Positions 16,278 through 24,745 of a stretch of DNA of 43,634 bases are shown in pieces. The notes beneath the pieces were generated by a model. That model was not told the origin of the DNA, did no database searches, and worked only from the letters and a program-made list of their open reading frames with translations. The DNA comes from Pseudoalteromonas fuliginea (GTDB lineage: Bacteria; Pseudomonadota; Gammaproteobacteria; Enterobacterales; Alteromonadaceae): positions 1 through 43,634 of the forward strand of contig NZ_JJNZ01000068.1 of NCBI RefSeq assembly GCF_000690055.1, in the 5' to 3' direction. Made by a program: the position numbers and the translations under genes. The stretch's first letter is position 1, and every line of letters begins with the position of its first letter.

Positions 16278-16383
16278 TGTATCGGGGTTTCCCATAACAT
16301 TAAATGTGCACTAAGTTGATACACATAAATTAAGAGGCAGATTTTGCCATATAACGCGTTTTGCTTCAATTAATACACAAATA

Positions 16384-16408
16384 AATAAGGCGCCAAACGG
16401 CGCCTTAT
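16384..16408 (-). terminator. Hairpin after pepA
   Basis: AAGGCGCC-AAAC-GGCGCCTT is a perfect stem 27 bases after the pepA stop. On the minus strand it is followed by only a mixed A/T stretch, so it may be a weak terminator or attenuator between pepA and holC rather than a full stop. Confidence 0.6.
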
Positions 16409-16435
16409 AAACAGGTTTAAAGTTAAGTGTTCACT

Positions 16436-17947
16436 TTAATCTTGAGCGGCTTCACTTACGCCAGCTCTATTTAACAAGTACTGAGTAAGCATAGGAACAG
16501 GGCGACCAGTTGCGCCTTTTTTAGCGCCACTTTTCCACGCTGTACCGGCTACGTCTAAATGCGCCCAATGATACTTTTTAGTAAATTTAGACAAGAAACA
16601 TGCAGCGGTAATTGTGCCAGCAGAACGTCCACCTAAGTTAGTAAAATCAGCAAAAGGGCTATCTAGCTGATCTTGATAGTCGTCCCACAGTGGCAACTGC
16701 CATGCACGGTCACCACTTTGCTCAGACGCTTTTAATAAATCGTGTGCAAGTGGGTTATGGTTTGATAGTAAACCAGTCGCATGCGCGCCAAGGGCTACAA
16801 TACAAGCGCCAGTAAGTGTTGCTACGTCAATAACCGTATCTGGATTAAAGCGTTCAACGTACGTTAGCGCGTCACACAATACTAAACGGCCTTCAGCGTC
16901 AGTGTTTAACACTTCAACCGTTTGCCCTGACATAGTTGTTAAAATATCACCCGGGCGATAAGCATTTGGACCAGGCATGTTTTCACAGCCCGCTAAAACA
17001 CCAATAACGTTAATTGGCAATTGCATTTGTGCAAGCGAACGCATTGCGCCAATAACACCTGCAGCGCCGCCCATGTCGTATTTCATTTCGTCCATGCCTT
17101 CGCCTGGTTTTAACGAAATACCGCCTGAGTCAAACGTTAAACCTTTACCAACAAGTACAATTGGAGCTTGGTCATCGGCTGCGCCTTTATAGTTAATAAT
17201 CGACATAACAGATTCATTAACGCTACCACGACCAACAGCTAGGTAAGAGTTCATGCCTAGCTCTGCCATTTGTTCTTCGCCAATAATATCAACAGTGATG
17301 TTGTCAAAATTAGTTGCCAGCTCTTGTGCTTGCTCACCTAAGTAAGCAGGGTTACAAATATTTGGTGGCATATTGGCTACGTCTTTACATAACTTGCTAC
17401 CTGCAGCAATGGCTAAACCATGCTCAATGGCACTTTCGCCAATAGTTAGTTCACGGCGTGTTGGCACGTTGAATACCATTTTACGTAATGGACGACGAGG
17501 GTCTACTTTTTTGCTTTTTAATTGGTTAAACGTATATAAACAATCTTGCGTAGTTTCTACCGCTTGGCGCACTTTCCAGTAGGTGTCGCGACCTTTAACG
17601 TGTTGTTCTGTTAAAAAGCATACCGCTTCCATTGAACCAGTATCGTTTAAGGTATTTATTGTTTTAGAAATAATTTGTTTGTATTGTTTATCGTCAAGTT
17701 CGCGTTCTTTACCACAGCCTACAAGCAATATGCGCTCGCTTAATACATTAGGTACATGATGCAATAATAAAACTTGACCTGGTTTACCTTCTAAATCACC
17801 ACGGCGAAGTAAGTTTGAGATATAACCGTCACTGATTTTATCGAGTTGTTCACCAATGGGGGATAACCTACGTGGCTCGTAAACGCCAACTACAATACAT
17901 GCGCTACGTTGTTTTTCTGGGCTACCACTTTTTACGCTAAATTCCAT
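16436..17947 (-). CDS. pepA: Leucyl aminopeptidase (cytosol aminopeptidase, M17)
   Basis: A 503-residue M17 di-zinc aminopeptidase, the length of E. coli PepA. The catalytic domain shows LVGKGLTFDSGGISLKPG (active-site Lys and first metal Asp) and the family signature NTDAEGRLVLCDAL (metal Asp/Glu and Arg). The hexamer releases N-terminal residues from peptides; in E. coli it also binds DNA at cer and the carAB control region. ATG 17947 is chosen because AGGAG lies 5 bases upstream; a GTG two codons earlier would overlap that site. It opens pepA-holC-valS and is divergent from lptF. Confidence 0.97.
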   Translation of the reverse strand: MEFSVKSGSPEKQRSACIVVGVYEPRRLSPIGEQLDKISDGYISNLLRRGDLEGKPGQVLLLHHVPNVLSERILLVGCGKERELDDKQYKQIISKTINTLNDTGSMEAVCFLTEQHVKGRDTYWKVRQAVETTQDCLYTFNQLKSKKVDPRRPLRKMVFNVPTRRELTIGESAIEHGLAIAAGSKLCKDVANMPPNICNPAYLGEQAQELATNFDNITVDIIGEEQMAELGMNSYLAVGRGSVNESVMSIINYKGAADDQAPIVLVGKGLTFDSGGISLKPGEGMDEMKYDMGGAAGVIGAMRSLAQMQLPINVIGVLAGCENMPGPNAYRPGDILTTMSGQTVEVLNTDAEGRLVLCDALTYVERFNPDTVIDVATLTGACIVALGAHATGLLSNHNPLAHDLLKASEQSGDRAWQLPLWDDYQDQLDSPFADFTNLGGRSAGTITAACFLSKFTKKYHWAHLDVAGTAWKSGAKKGATGRPVPMLTQYLLNRAGVSEAAQD

Positions 17948-18235
17948 TGTCACTCCTGGTTTTGAGTCGATTAGGCTATTAAATAGGGGCTAAAAAAAAG
18001 ATTTCTAGTCTAATAACTCTAATATTAGCTGATTTTGCTAGACTCTTACTGTGTAATTGAACTTTATATGCTTAAGGGCTACTAATGCAACATTATATCG
18101 TGCTCTTAGGTAGGATAATTAAATTTGATGGCTTATAATAATGGCTAATTTGCCAGTACAAGCTGCGTAAAATAGCTATTTAACTATTAAATTATCACTA
18201 TCTTAGTGAAATTCCATGTTTAACAGGGGCGAGCA

Positions 18236-19348
18236 TTGCTAATTTTCCGTTATTTGACCTCAGAGGTTTTAAAATCGCAGGTCGCCGTATTTTTAACTTT
18301 AATGACCATTTTTTTGTCACAAAAGTTAGTTGTTATTTTAGGCGATGCCTCCGAGGGTAGTATCCCTGCCAAACTAGTTCTGTCGATGATTGCACTTAAA
18401 TTACCGCAATTAGCCTCTTTAATACTTCCGCTGAGTATATTTTTAGGCATTATTTTAGCTTACAGCCGTATTTATGCTGATAGCGAAATGACCGTGCTTA
18501 AAGCCTGTGGCGTAAGCGAATGGTACGTTGTGCGCGTTACGCTTATATCAAGTGCAGGGTTGGCATTTTTAGCCGCAGCGCTCACCATGTACATAGCACC
18601 ATGGGCAAGTGAGCAAGAATACCAATTAAAAGAACAAGCTAAAGCCGATGCCGGTTTATCCGCGCTAAGAGCGGGGCGATTTCAAGAAACCGGTAACGAA
18701 AAAGCCGTGGTATTTATTCACAATATTGAAAAAGGCGGCAAAGAGCTTAATAAGGTATTTGTAGCGCAACTACCTAACAGCGAAAAAGATAACCTTGCAC
18801 GCCTAGTTTACGCAGAACAAGGCGTAGTAGTAGAAGCCGTTAATGGTGAACAGCAGTTAGTGCTTACTGACGGTAAACGTTATGAAACTGACGGTTTAAC
18901 ACCGGCACTTAATTTAACTGAATTTGACGGCTACAGCGTACAAATCCGCGATCAAGAAATAGAGCATCAACGCCGAAAGCTAGAAGCGGTGCCAACTAAT
19001 CAGTTGCTGGCAATAAATACCCCTGAATCTATAGCACAATGGCAGTGGCGTCTCGCTATTCCACTTTCTATTCCACTGCTTACTTTGCTTGCTGTGCCAT
19101 TAAGTGTTGTAAACCCGCGCCAAGGTAAGTTTGCTAAATTAGTGCCAGCTATTAGCTTGTATTTGGGTTACTTTATTTTACTTAATGCAGCTAAATTTGC
19201 AGTTGAGGATGGTAAAATACCACCATCAATAGGGTTGTGGTGGATCCACATAAGTGCCCTATTTATAGGTGGGCTATTAATAATTAAAGGGCGTCCATTG
19301 GGCGCTTGGCTCAAAGCTGTTGTAACTAAGCGAGAACTAGGCTCATGA
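18236..19348 (+). CDS. lptF: LPS export ABC transporter permease LptF
   Basis: A 370-residue inner-membrane subunit of LptB2FG, which extracts lipopolysaccharide and pushes it along the LptC-LptA-LptD bridge. LIFRYLTSEVLKSQ is the N-terminus of LptF, and LILPLSIFLGIILAYSRIYADSEMTVLKACG is represented by LPLSIFLGII and SEMTVLKACG. Six membrane helices flank a periplasmic beta-jellyroll (about residues 130-260). The start is a TTG with a GGGG site 6 bases upstream; no in-frame ATG exists near the conserved N-terminus. It overlaps lptG by 4 bases. Confidence 0.96.
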   Translation: MLIFRYLTSEVLKSQVAVFLTLMTIFLSQKLVVILGDASEGSIPAKLVLSMIALKLPQLASLILPLSIFLGIILAYSRIYADSEMTVLKACGVSEWYVVRVTLISSAGLAFLAAALTMYIAPWASEQEYQLKEQAKADAGLSALRAGRFQETGNEKAVVFIHNIEKGGKELNKVFVAQLPNSEKDNLARLVYAEQGVVVEAVNGEQQLVLTDGKRYETDGLTPALNLTEFDGYSVQIRDQEIEHQRRKLEAVPTNQLLAINTPESIAQWQWRLAIPLSIPLLTLLAVPLSVVNPRQGKFAKLVPAISLYLGYFILLNAAKFAVEDGKIPPSIGLWWIHISALFIGGLLIIKGRPLGAWLKAVVTKRELGS

Positions 19349-20412
19349 TGAAAACGCTTGATTGGTATTTAGGCCGCAGTATTTTACAAACAACAGGCTT
19401 TGCCTTATTGGTATTAGTGGGTATTAGTACCCTCATAAAATTTATTGAACAGTTAAAATCGGTAGGGCGTGGTAGTTACGACTTAATTACCGCAATGCTT
19501 TACACTTTATATACTATACCGGGTGATCTTGTTGTATTTTTCCCTATGGCTGCGCTAATTGGCGGATTAACGGGTTTAGGGGCACTCGCCTCGAACAGTG
19601 AGCTGGTGGTAATGCAAGCCGCTGGTATGTCGCGTTTACAAATAATCGGCTCGGTAATGAAAACGGCCGTATTTATGGCTTTTTGTATGATGGCACTTGG
19701 CGAGTGGGGTGCACCAGAGGCACAGCTGCACGCTAAAGAAATGCGTAATCAGGCAATACATGGCGGTGATGTATTTAATGCGCAAAAAGGCGTATGGGCT
19801 AAAGATGGTAATAACTTTATTAACATAGAAGATGTTGATCAAAATGGAATGCTGCATGGTGTGTATATGTATCATTTTGACAAATCATTAGATTTGACTC
19901 AAATCACTAAAGCAAAAAATGCTTTGAGTCGTAATGACGGTTGGCTACTTCGTGATATAAATAAGGTAATTATCACCGACGAAAAAATTACCACAGAACA
20001 GGTGCCTGAAGAATTTTATGCCTCACAACTCACCGCTGAAAAGCTGGGTGTTGTATCAGTCAAGCCAGAGTCGTTATCGTTTACTGGTTTATGGTCGTAT
20101 TTAGGGTATTTAGAACAAAATGAGCAAGACACTAGTACCTACGAGCTTGCCCTTTGGCGTAAGTTTATGCAGCCTGTATCTGTTGCGGTAATGCTGCTGG
20201 TGGCGCTCTCGTTTATATTTGGCCCACTACGTACCGTTACTATGGGGGCGCGTATTATTATGGGTGTTGTAACCGGTATCGTGTTTCATTTAACTAACGA
20301 AATATTTGGCCCAGTGGTTATGGTTTATCAAATACCAGCTATTGTAGGTGCTGTATTACCAAGCATAATATTTATAAGTTTTGCGACATACTTGATGAAT
20401 AAACGAGTTTAA
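19345..20412 (+). CDS. lptG: LPS export ABC transporter permease LptG
   Basis: A 355-residue partner of LptF in the LptB2FG lipopolysaccharide exporter. The N-terminus KTLDWYLGRSILQTT, then PMAALIGGLTGLGALA and NSELVVMQAAGMS, are characteristic of LptG. Six membrane helices surround a periplasmic jellyroll. It overlaps lptF in an ATGA junction, so the two subunits are translated together; ATG 19348 is an equally possible start. The ATPase gene lptB is not in the window, as usual. A strong terminator follows. Confidence 0.96.
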   Translation: MMKTLDWYLGRSILQTTGFALLVLVGISTLIKFIEQLKSVGRGSYDLITAMLYTLYTIPGDLVVFFPMAALIGGLTGLGALASNSELVVMQAAGMSRLQIIGSVMKTAVFMAFCMMALGEWGAPEAQLHAKEMRNQAIHGGDVFNAQKGVWAKDGNNFINIEDVDQNGMLHGVYMYHFDKSLDLTQITKAKNALSRNDGWLLRDINKVIITDEKITTEQVPEEFYASQLTAEKLGVVSVKPESLSFTGLWSYLGYLEQNEQDTSTYELALWRKFMQPVSVAVMLLVALSFIFGPLRTVTMGARIIMGVVTGIVFHLTNEIFGPVVMVYQIPAIVGAVLPSIIFISFATYLMNKRV

Positions 20413-20450
20413 TGCTTTTAAAATAGTGTAGGTAATAAACTTATAAACAT

Positions 20451-20480
20451 AAAAAAGCGTGGCAGTAGCCACGCTTTTTT
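20451..20480. terminator. Bidirectional terminator between lptG and the RDD gene
   Basis: AAAAAAGCGTGGC-AGTA-GCCACGCTTTTTT is a perfect stem with A and T tracts on both sides. It can stop lptFG from the left and the RDD gene from the right. Confidence 0.93.
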
Positions 20481-20503
20481 ACTTTAAAATAAGTGATATA
20501 GGT

Positions 20504-20998
20504 TCAATCTAGCTCACGATAAATACGCTTGTTTTCTTCTTTTGTCAGTGCAATTACTTCAGTTTTAGAAATATAATCTTGTAATGCATTTTTGTTTTTA
20601 AAATCAACTAACACCACTAAATTGCCTAACCCAAGTAGTGAGCTTACACAGCGGATAATCGCTTGAGGCCAGCTAATAAGGTTCCCGTCGAGTGTTTGTA
20701 CTTTTAAACGCCATGCGCGCATACCAATGGTTTGGCCACTTTTAGTCCAAAAGTAAGCAAAAAAGAAAATGTTTATACCTACAAATAACGTACTTCTAAT
20801 ACCGTATAGCAGTGGGGAATCCTGTATATAAGCTGCAGGATCTTCTGCTTGAGCAATAAAACCCAAGGCACTTAGTCCTTGAATTACTGCAAAATAAAGT
20901 ATGGCTGTAAGCATAGATAAAGAAATTACGACTAAGGCATCGTAAATTAAAGACGCAAAACGACGCCAAAAACTCGCCCGTGGAAACTTACCAGACAT
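20504..20998 (-). CDS. RDD-family membrane protein
   Basis: A 164-residue membrane protein with about three to four hydrophobic helices. The family signature lies in FWRRFASLIYDALVV, where the Arg and the two acidic positions give RDD its name, and in KSGQTIGMRAWRLKVQ. RDD proteins are of unclear function; some have been linked to sodium export or cell-envelope traits. It is convergent to lptG, is a common neighbour of lptFG in gammaproteobacteria, and probably has its own promoter. Confidence 0.88.
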   Translation of the reverse strand: MSGKFPRASFWRRFASLIYDALVVISLSMLTAILYFAVIQGLSALGFIAQAEDPAAYIQDSPLLYGIRSTLFVGINIFFFAYFWTKSGQTIGMRAWRLKVQTLDGNLISWPQAIIRCVSSLLGLGNLVVLVDFKNKNALQDYISKTEVIALTKEENKRIYRELD

Positions 20999-21159
20999 AA
21001 AGACACTCTCACTATTAATATGCTCGCTAGTTTAGCAAAAAAGCTTACAAATACTAAGTGCTATAGTTTAGCGATACTATTTAACCTAACAATCTCTTTT
21101 GTAAATGTTAATAGATGGCTAAATGTTAAGCGGTTGATCATGCTAATGTCATAAAACGC

Positions 21160-21187
21160 TTGCTGCTGCATGTATTGTTTGTATAAT
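21160..21187 (+). promoter_or_regulatory. Probable sigma-70 promoter of tRNA-Leu
   Basis: TTGCTG (21160-21165), a 16-base spacer and a perfect TATAAT (21182-21187). The RNA would start about 87 bases before the mature tRNA, leaving a long 5' leader for RNase P to remove. Confidence 0.6.
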
Positions 21188-21280
21188 GCTTGGCATAGAG
21201 ACGAAGGCATATAAACAAACCTTAGCTCTAAAGTGGTTTTTCTTTATCTTCTCGTGTTTAGAAGGTTAAAGAAAAATGAT

Positions 21281-21365
21281 GCCAGCGTGATGAAATTGGT
21301 AGACATGGGGGATTCAAAATCCCCTTCCGAAAGGAGTGCCGGTTCGAGTCCGGCCGCTGGTACCA
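21281..21365 (+). tRNA. tRNA-Leu (anticodon CAA)
   Basis: An 85-base class II tRNA with encoded CCA. The acceptor stem is GCCAGCG / CGCTGGT (first pair G-U). The D arm has the AAATTGGTAGAC of leucine tRNAs. The anticodon stem is GGGGA / TCCCC with loop TTCAAAA, giving anticodon CAA. A long variable arm (TTCCGAAAGGA) follows, and the T arm is CCGG-TTCGAGT-CCGG. It closely resembles E. coli leuX in the T arm. Confidence 0.96.
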
Positions 21366-21374
21366 CTTTTTATA

Positions 21375-21404
21375 GCCCCTGCTAGATTTAGCAGGGGTTT
21401 TTTT
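21375..21404 (+). terminator. Intrinsic terminator after tRNA-Leu
   Basis: GCCCCTGCTA / TAGCAGGGG is a strong stem with loop GATT, followed by T7. Confidence 0.9.
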
Positions 21405-21459
21405 ATGCCTGAATTTTGAGTGATTAGCTTAAAGTATTACTAATAATATAGCGCAGATA

Positions 21460-21672
21460 TAATATCAATTCGTGATAATTCTTAATTAATTTTAGGGATT
21501 AAACCTGATACCAACTGCATTTGAAATTTCTGCCTTACGACTCCATGTATGCAGAAAGTAGAGCAATGTAAGATCAATCGCCGAGAACAATTAAATAACG
21601 GAGTTTTTGCCTTGTTATCGGCAAGGTTTTTTACCTAAAAATAGGCCCCATACAATAAGCAGAACGGTATAG
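21460..21672. repeat. MITE-like dispersed element, copy C (long, mosaic form)
   Basis: The left end ATATCAATTCGTGATAATT aligns with copy A, and a second, inner left-end sequence (GATACCAACTGCAT) begins at 21508. The right end GCAGAACGGTATAG is the inverted end. The 47-base module (about 21538-21583, with GTAGAGCAATG and CCGAGAACAA) matches copy A. The two left ends suggest insertion of one copy into another, or recombination between subtypes. It lies in the roughly 440-base gap after tRNA-Leu. Confidence 0.7.
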
Positions 21673-21804
21673 TTTAAGTACTCTGTTTTAACTTTTGATT
21701 GCTTTACTTACGTGCTGTTTATTTTTGTTGTAATGAGGGTTTTTGCAAGACTGTAACAGCGGCACTTAAATGTATTAAGTGCCGTTAAAAATATTTTCTT
21801 TATA

Positions 21805-22188
21805 TTAGTCGATTAAACTTACTTGGCCTTGGTAAGTATTATCACCAACCGAAAAGCTACCTTTACCATTCCATTGATTATCTACTGCGAAGCTTGCCGT
21901 GAATGGCGACTGATAGCTACCAATTGCAGGTGGTGGGAAGGATACAATGGCTTGGCCAGTTACTGCACCAACTTTGGTTACGTCATTGTAACCTGTTGCA
22001 TGCATATGCCCTGATGCGCTAGAAGTAAATTGTGGCGCATGCTGAGTTCCCTCTAAAATGGCCCCATTTGCTCTACCATTTAATGCTCCTGTTTTTGGAT
22101 CTACTGATAATTGTAATTCCATAGAACCACCACCAACAACGCCAGATTTAAACTGTAGTTTAACCAGATATAAGCTTTCGTTAGACAT
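21805..22188 (-). CDS. DUF1842-like hypothetical protein
   Basis: A 127-residue soluble protein without a signal peptide, rich in Gly and Ser and predicted to be mainly beta-strand. The N-terminus MSNESLYLVKLQFKSG, the centre VDPKTGALNGRA and the late VDNQWNGKGSF recall DUF1842 proteins, whose function is unknown; this assignment is from memory of the pattern. The start ATG 22188 has AGGAAG 7 bases upstream; the upstream in-frame extension to 22275 lacks such a site. It stands alone, flanked by a MITE copy on one side and a possible gene remnant on the other. Confidence 0.6.
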   Translation of the reverse strand: MSNESLYLVKLQFKSGVVGGGSMELQLSVDPKTGALNGRANGAILEGTQHAPQFTSSASGHMHATGYNDVTKVGAVTGQAIVSFPPPAIGSYQSPFTASFAVDNQWNGKGSFSVGDNTYQGQVSLID

Positions 22189-22325
22189 TTTAATCTTCCT
22201 TTTTAAGTGTGTATGAACAATATTTAGTGGTTTTTCACTAACTAACCTAAAACCCGGGTAAAGATTTACTAACATATTGAACTGTATTGATATTTTTTAT
22301 AGCTAGGTTTTTTCAGTGAAAATAA

Positions 22326-22559
22326 GGTGAATTCACCGCCAATAGCGGATCTGATTCAAATGAATTCAACTCAGTTAGCGCTGAAAATAGTTGCTTGAGA
22401 TTGATTTATTATCCAGAACTCAGGTTAACTAAGGAAAGTGTAGAACGATTGCAGCTAAATATGTATTACAGAGCATTACAGGCAAAGGTGTCCCTAATTA
22501 GATGTTTGGATCTCGAAAATCATGTAATTAAAGCCAGAGTAGTTGAATATAAAATATAG
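22326..22559 (+). pseudogene. Possible decayed short gene
   Basis: This frame is open for 77 codons and reads as plausible protein (fragments such as LTKESVERLQLNMYYRALQ and SLIRCLDLENHVIKAR), but it has no ATG at its head; the first ATG is two thirds of the way in. Several AGA/AGG arginine codons set it apart from the neighbouring genes. I recognise no family. It may be the tail of a lost gene in the 533-base gap between the DUF1842-like gene and the desaturase, or chance. Confidence 0.25.
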
Positions 22560-22721
22560 TAGGTATGAGTTTAGTCGTGTGTGGTCTCGTTATTATTGTA
22601 TTTATTGCTGTGCGAAAGCACACTTTAGCATCAAGCGTATTGTCATTTTTTATTGTCATTTTTTTAGATGTTACGCTTAATTCAGGTATTATTTGTACAT
22701 CAAGTTTTTTAAGACATCATC

Positions 22722-23711
22722 ATGACCCAATTAAGTGCCAAACAGAACATTCAAGCGATTGTTAAAGCAATCAAGGCAGAAGAAGTGTTACTTCGTCAAA
22801 AACACCCATTACTTGCACATCAAAATACCTTAGGGTTAATTATTTTATTGCTGTCGCTTAGCGCATTAACTGGTGTTGGTGTTTTATATTATTTAGCCAT
22901 CATACCTGCTTGGGTATGTATAGTACTTGCGGCTATTGCTGCGTCTATTTCCCATGAGTTAGAGCACGACCTTATACATAAACAATACTTTAGTAATCAG
23001 CCTTTCATGCATAATTTTATGATGTTAGTAGTATGGTTAATGCGACCAAATACTATTAGCCCATGGTACCGACGTAAAATGCATTTACACCATCACAAAA
23101 CCTCAGGCACACAACAAGACCTAGAAGAACGCTTGGTGGGAAACGGTATTAAAAATCCATTTTTACGTGCGCTAGTTATTGTAGATGGGTTATTAGGGTT
23201 AGTTATTTCTACCAAACGTTTTAGAAAAGAAATTAATGGCTTTAGTTTTTCGAGTGTTTTTAATGCTGGGTTTCCGGTAACAACTGCGTATTTTGCTATT
23301 TTATACAGCGTTATTTTATTTCATATTGTTGATTTATTTATACCACTTTCGCTAAATTCACCTAGCTGGGTACTAAGTATAATGAATGTGTTTGAATTTT
23401 TAATGGTCGTGCTCATTTTGCCTAATATTATTCGCTCAAGCTCGCTTAATTTTGTTACCTCAAGCATGCATTACTATGGCGGCGTTAATAACATGCTTGA
23501 GCAAACTCATGTGCTAACGAGTCGTTTATTTATGCCGTTTCACTTGTTTTGTTTTAACTTTGGTAAAACGCATACCATTCATCATTTTGTGCCAAATCAG
23601 CCGTTTTATTTACGTCAAATGTTAAGTGAAAAAATACTTAAAGTAATGGCGCAGCATAACGTGCGCTTTAACGATTTTGATAGCATAAAAAATGCTAACG
23701 CATTTAAATAA
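22722..23711 (+). CDS. Fatty acid desaturase family membrane protein
   Basis: A 329-residue di-iron membrane desaturase or hydroxylase. The three histidine boxes are present: HELEHDLIH (78-86), HLHHHKTSG (121-129) and HTIHHF (284-289). These are separated by paired membrane helices. The family introduces double bonds or hydroxyls into lipid acyl chains or other hydrophobic substrates, using oxygen. The N-terminal leader of about 35 residues is soluble. The Shine-Dalgarno is weak. The substrate is not deducible from sequence; in marine bacteria of this type, membrane-lipid adaptation is a reasonable guess. Confidence 0.9.
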   Translation: MTQLSAKQNIQAIVKAIKAEEVLLRQKHPLLAHQNTLGLIILLLSLSALTGVGVLYYLAIIPAWVCIVLAAIAASISHELEHDLIHKQYFSNQPFMHNFMMLVVWLMRPNTISPWYRRKMHLHHHKTSGTQQDLEERLVGNGIKNPFLRALVIVDGLLGLVISTKRFRKEINGFSFSSVFNAGFPVTTAYFAILYSVILFHIVDLFIPLSLNSPSWVLSIMNVFEFLMVVLILPNIIRSSSLNFVTSSMHYYGGVNNMLEQTHVLTSRLFMPFHLFCFNFGKTHTIHHFVPNQPFYLRQMLSEKILKVMAQHNVRFNDFDSIKNANAFK

Positions 23712-23790
23712 TTACTCCCAACATAAGGGGAGGCTCTACATTGCTATTCTTATTTTATTATCTAAACGCATATAAAAAATAATTTAGATG

Positions 23791-23821
23791 TACCACGTTA
23801 CGCTATTAGCTTAACGTGGTA
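23791..23821 (+). terminator. Probable terminator after the desaturase
   Basis: TACCACGTTA / TAACGTGGTA is a perfect 10-base stem in the 305-base gap after the desaturase, followed by TTGCTGTTTT. The T run is interrupted. The rest of the gap up to 24016 shows no other structure I can support. Confidence 0.6.
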
Positions 23822-24016
23822 TTGCTGTTTTATTTAAAACATCGGATCATGTTTGTAGCACTTGCTCAACTTTGAAAAAATCACTCTCAAAAATTAAAAA
23901 CCTAACCGAATATACAAATGAACCGGCGAGCAATTTTTTATATTTTAAAAATAATGAATCGATACTGTCGGTCTTATATCTCGATTCAATCTTCATAAGC
24001 ATTAAGGATTTAAATA

Positions 24017-24430
24017 ATGGAAATTACTGGAAGCTGTTACTGTGGTGAAATTAAATACCAGGCAAAGTCTCAAAATAACAATGCACTTGTTTGCCATTGT
24101 AGCGATTGCCAACGTATGTCGAGCGGCCCATTTAGAGCCGTTATAATTGCAGAGCCAAATTCGGTAGTATTTACCCAAGGTGAGCCAAAAGAGTTTGTTA
24201 AAACAGCGCAAAGTGGTAACAAACGTGCGCAAGGTTTTTGTGGCACATGTGGTACAACACTTTATGCAACTAACGAAGCTAAAGCTGACCGTGTATATGG
24301 TTTGCGTATTGGTGCGGTTGATCAGCGAGATCAATTTACGCCAACAGCACAAATTTGGGCTAAATCAACATTGAGCTGGTTGAGCGGCTTACACGAAGTA
24401 CCTGCATTTGATACAACCCCACAAAACTAG
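24017..24430 (+). CDS. GFA-family zinc protein
   Basis: A 137-residue GFA (glutathione-dependent formaldehyde-activating enzyme-like) protein. The zinc ligands are arranged as in the family: GSCYCGEIKY (C7, C9), CHCSDCQRMS (C26, C28, C31) and GFCGTCGTTLY (C75, C78). Most members are of unproven function; a few act on S-hydroxymethylglutathione or similar thiol adducts. An AAGGA-like site lies upstream. It is a single gene without an obvious metabolic partner. Confidence 0.9.
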   Translation: MEITGSCYCGEIKYQAKSQNNNALVCHCSDCQRMSSGPFRAVIIAEPNSVVFTQGEPKEFVKTAQSGNKRAQGFCGTCGTTLYATNEAKADRVYGLRIGAVDQRDQFTPTAQIWAKSTLSWLSGLHEVPAFDTTPQN

Positions 24431-24523
24431 TAATACTGATAAAAAATCACTTTTTAGTAAGCGGTTTGAAATTTATTTAACCAAATGACTGTCTACTTAT
24501 AAGTCAGTCATTTGGAGAATAAT

Positions 24524-24745
24524 ATGTGTAGTTCACCTAAAAGCAGCCGAGCAGTAAATAAAACTGCAATAAACTTTAATGATGAGCTTACGCAAGAGCA
24601 GCGCTTGCGTTTTGCTGCAAAAGCTAATTTAGCACAAGAGCGCCGTGAACAGCGCGAAGCAACTAATAAACGTTATGAGCAAAAACACACGAGCAACAAA
24701 CCTTCGTCTGGTTTATTTTCGTGGTTACAGCAGCTAGTTAGCTGA
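24524..24745 (+). CDS. Small charged hypothetical protein
   Basis: A 73-residue protein I do not recognise. The middle is strongly charged and helical (EQRLRFAAKANLAQERREQR), probably a coiled coil, and the end GLFSWLQQLVS is amphipathic and could touch the membrane. ATG 24524 has GGAG 6 bases upstream, a convincing start. The 3' end overlaps the convergent MFS gene by 12 bases. Confidence 0.6.
   Translation: MCSSPKSSRAVNKTAINFNDELTQEQRLRFAAKANLAQERREQREATNKRYEQKHTSNKPSSGLFSWLQQLVS

Noticed and set aside
22189..22275. Upstream extension of the DUF1842-like gene
   Set aside because: No ribosome-binding site, and the AGGAAG at the inner ATG 22188 is convincing.
22565..22765. A 66-codon hydrophobic frame before the desaturase
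   Set aside because: It overlaps the desaturase start by 44 bases, has a poor ribosome-binding site, and its tail is frame-shifted desaturase sequence. Probably chance.
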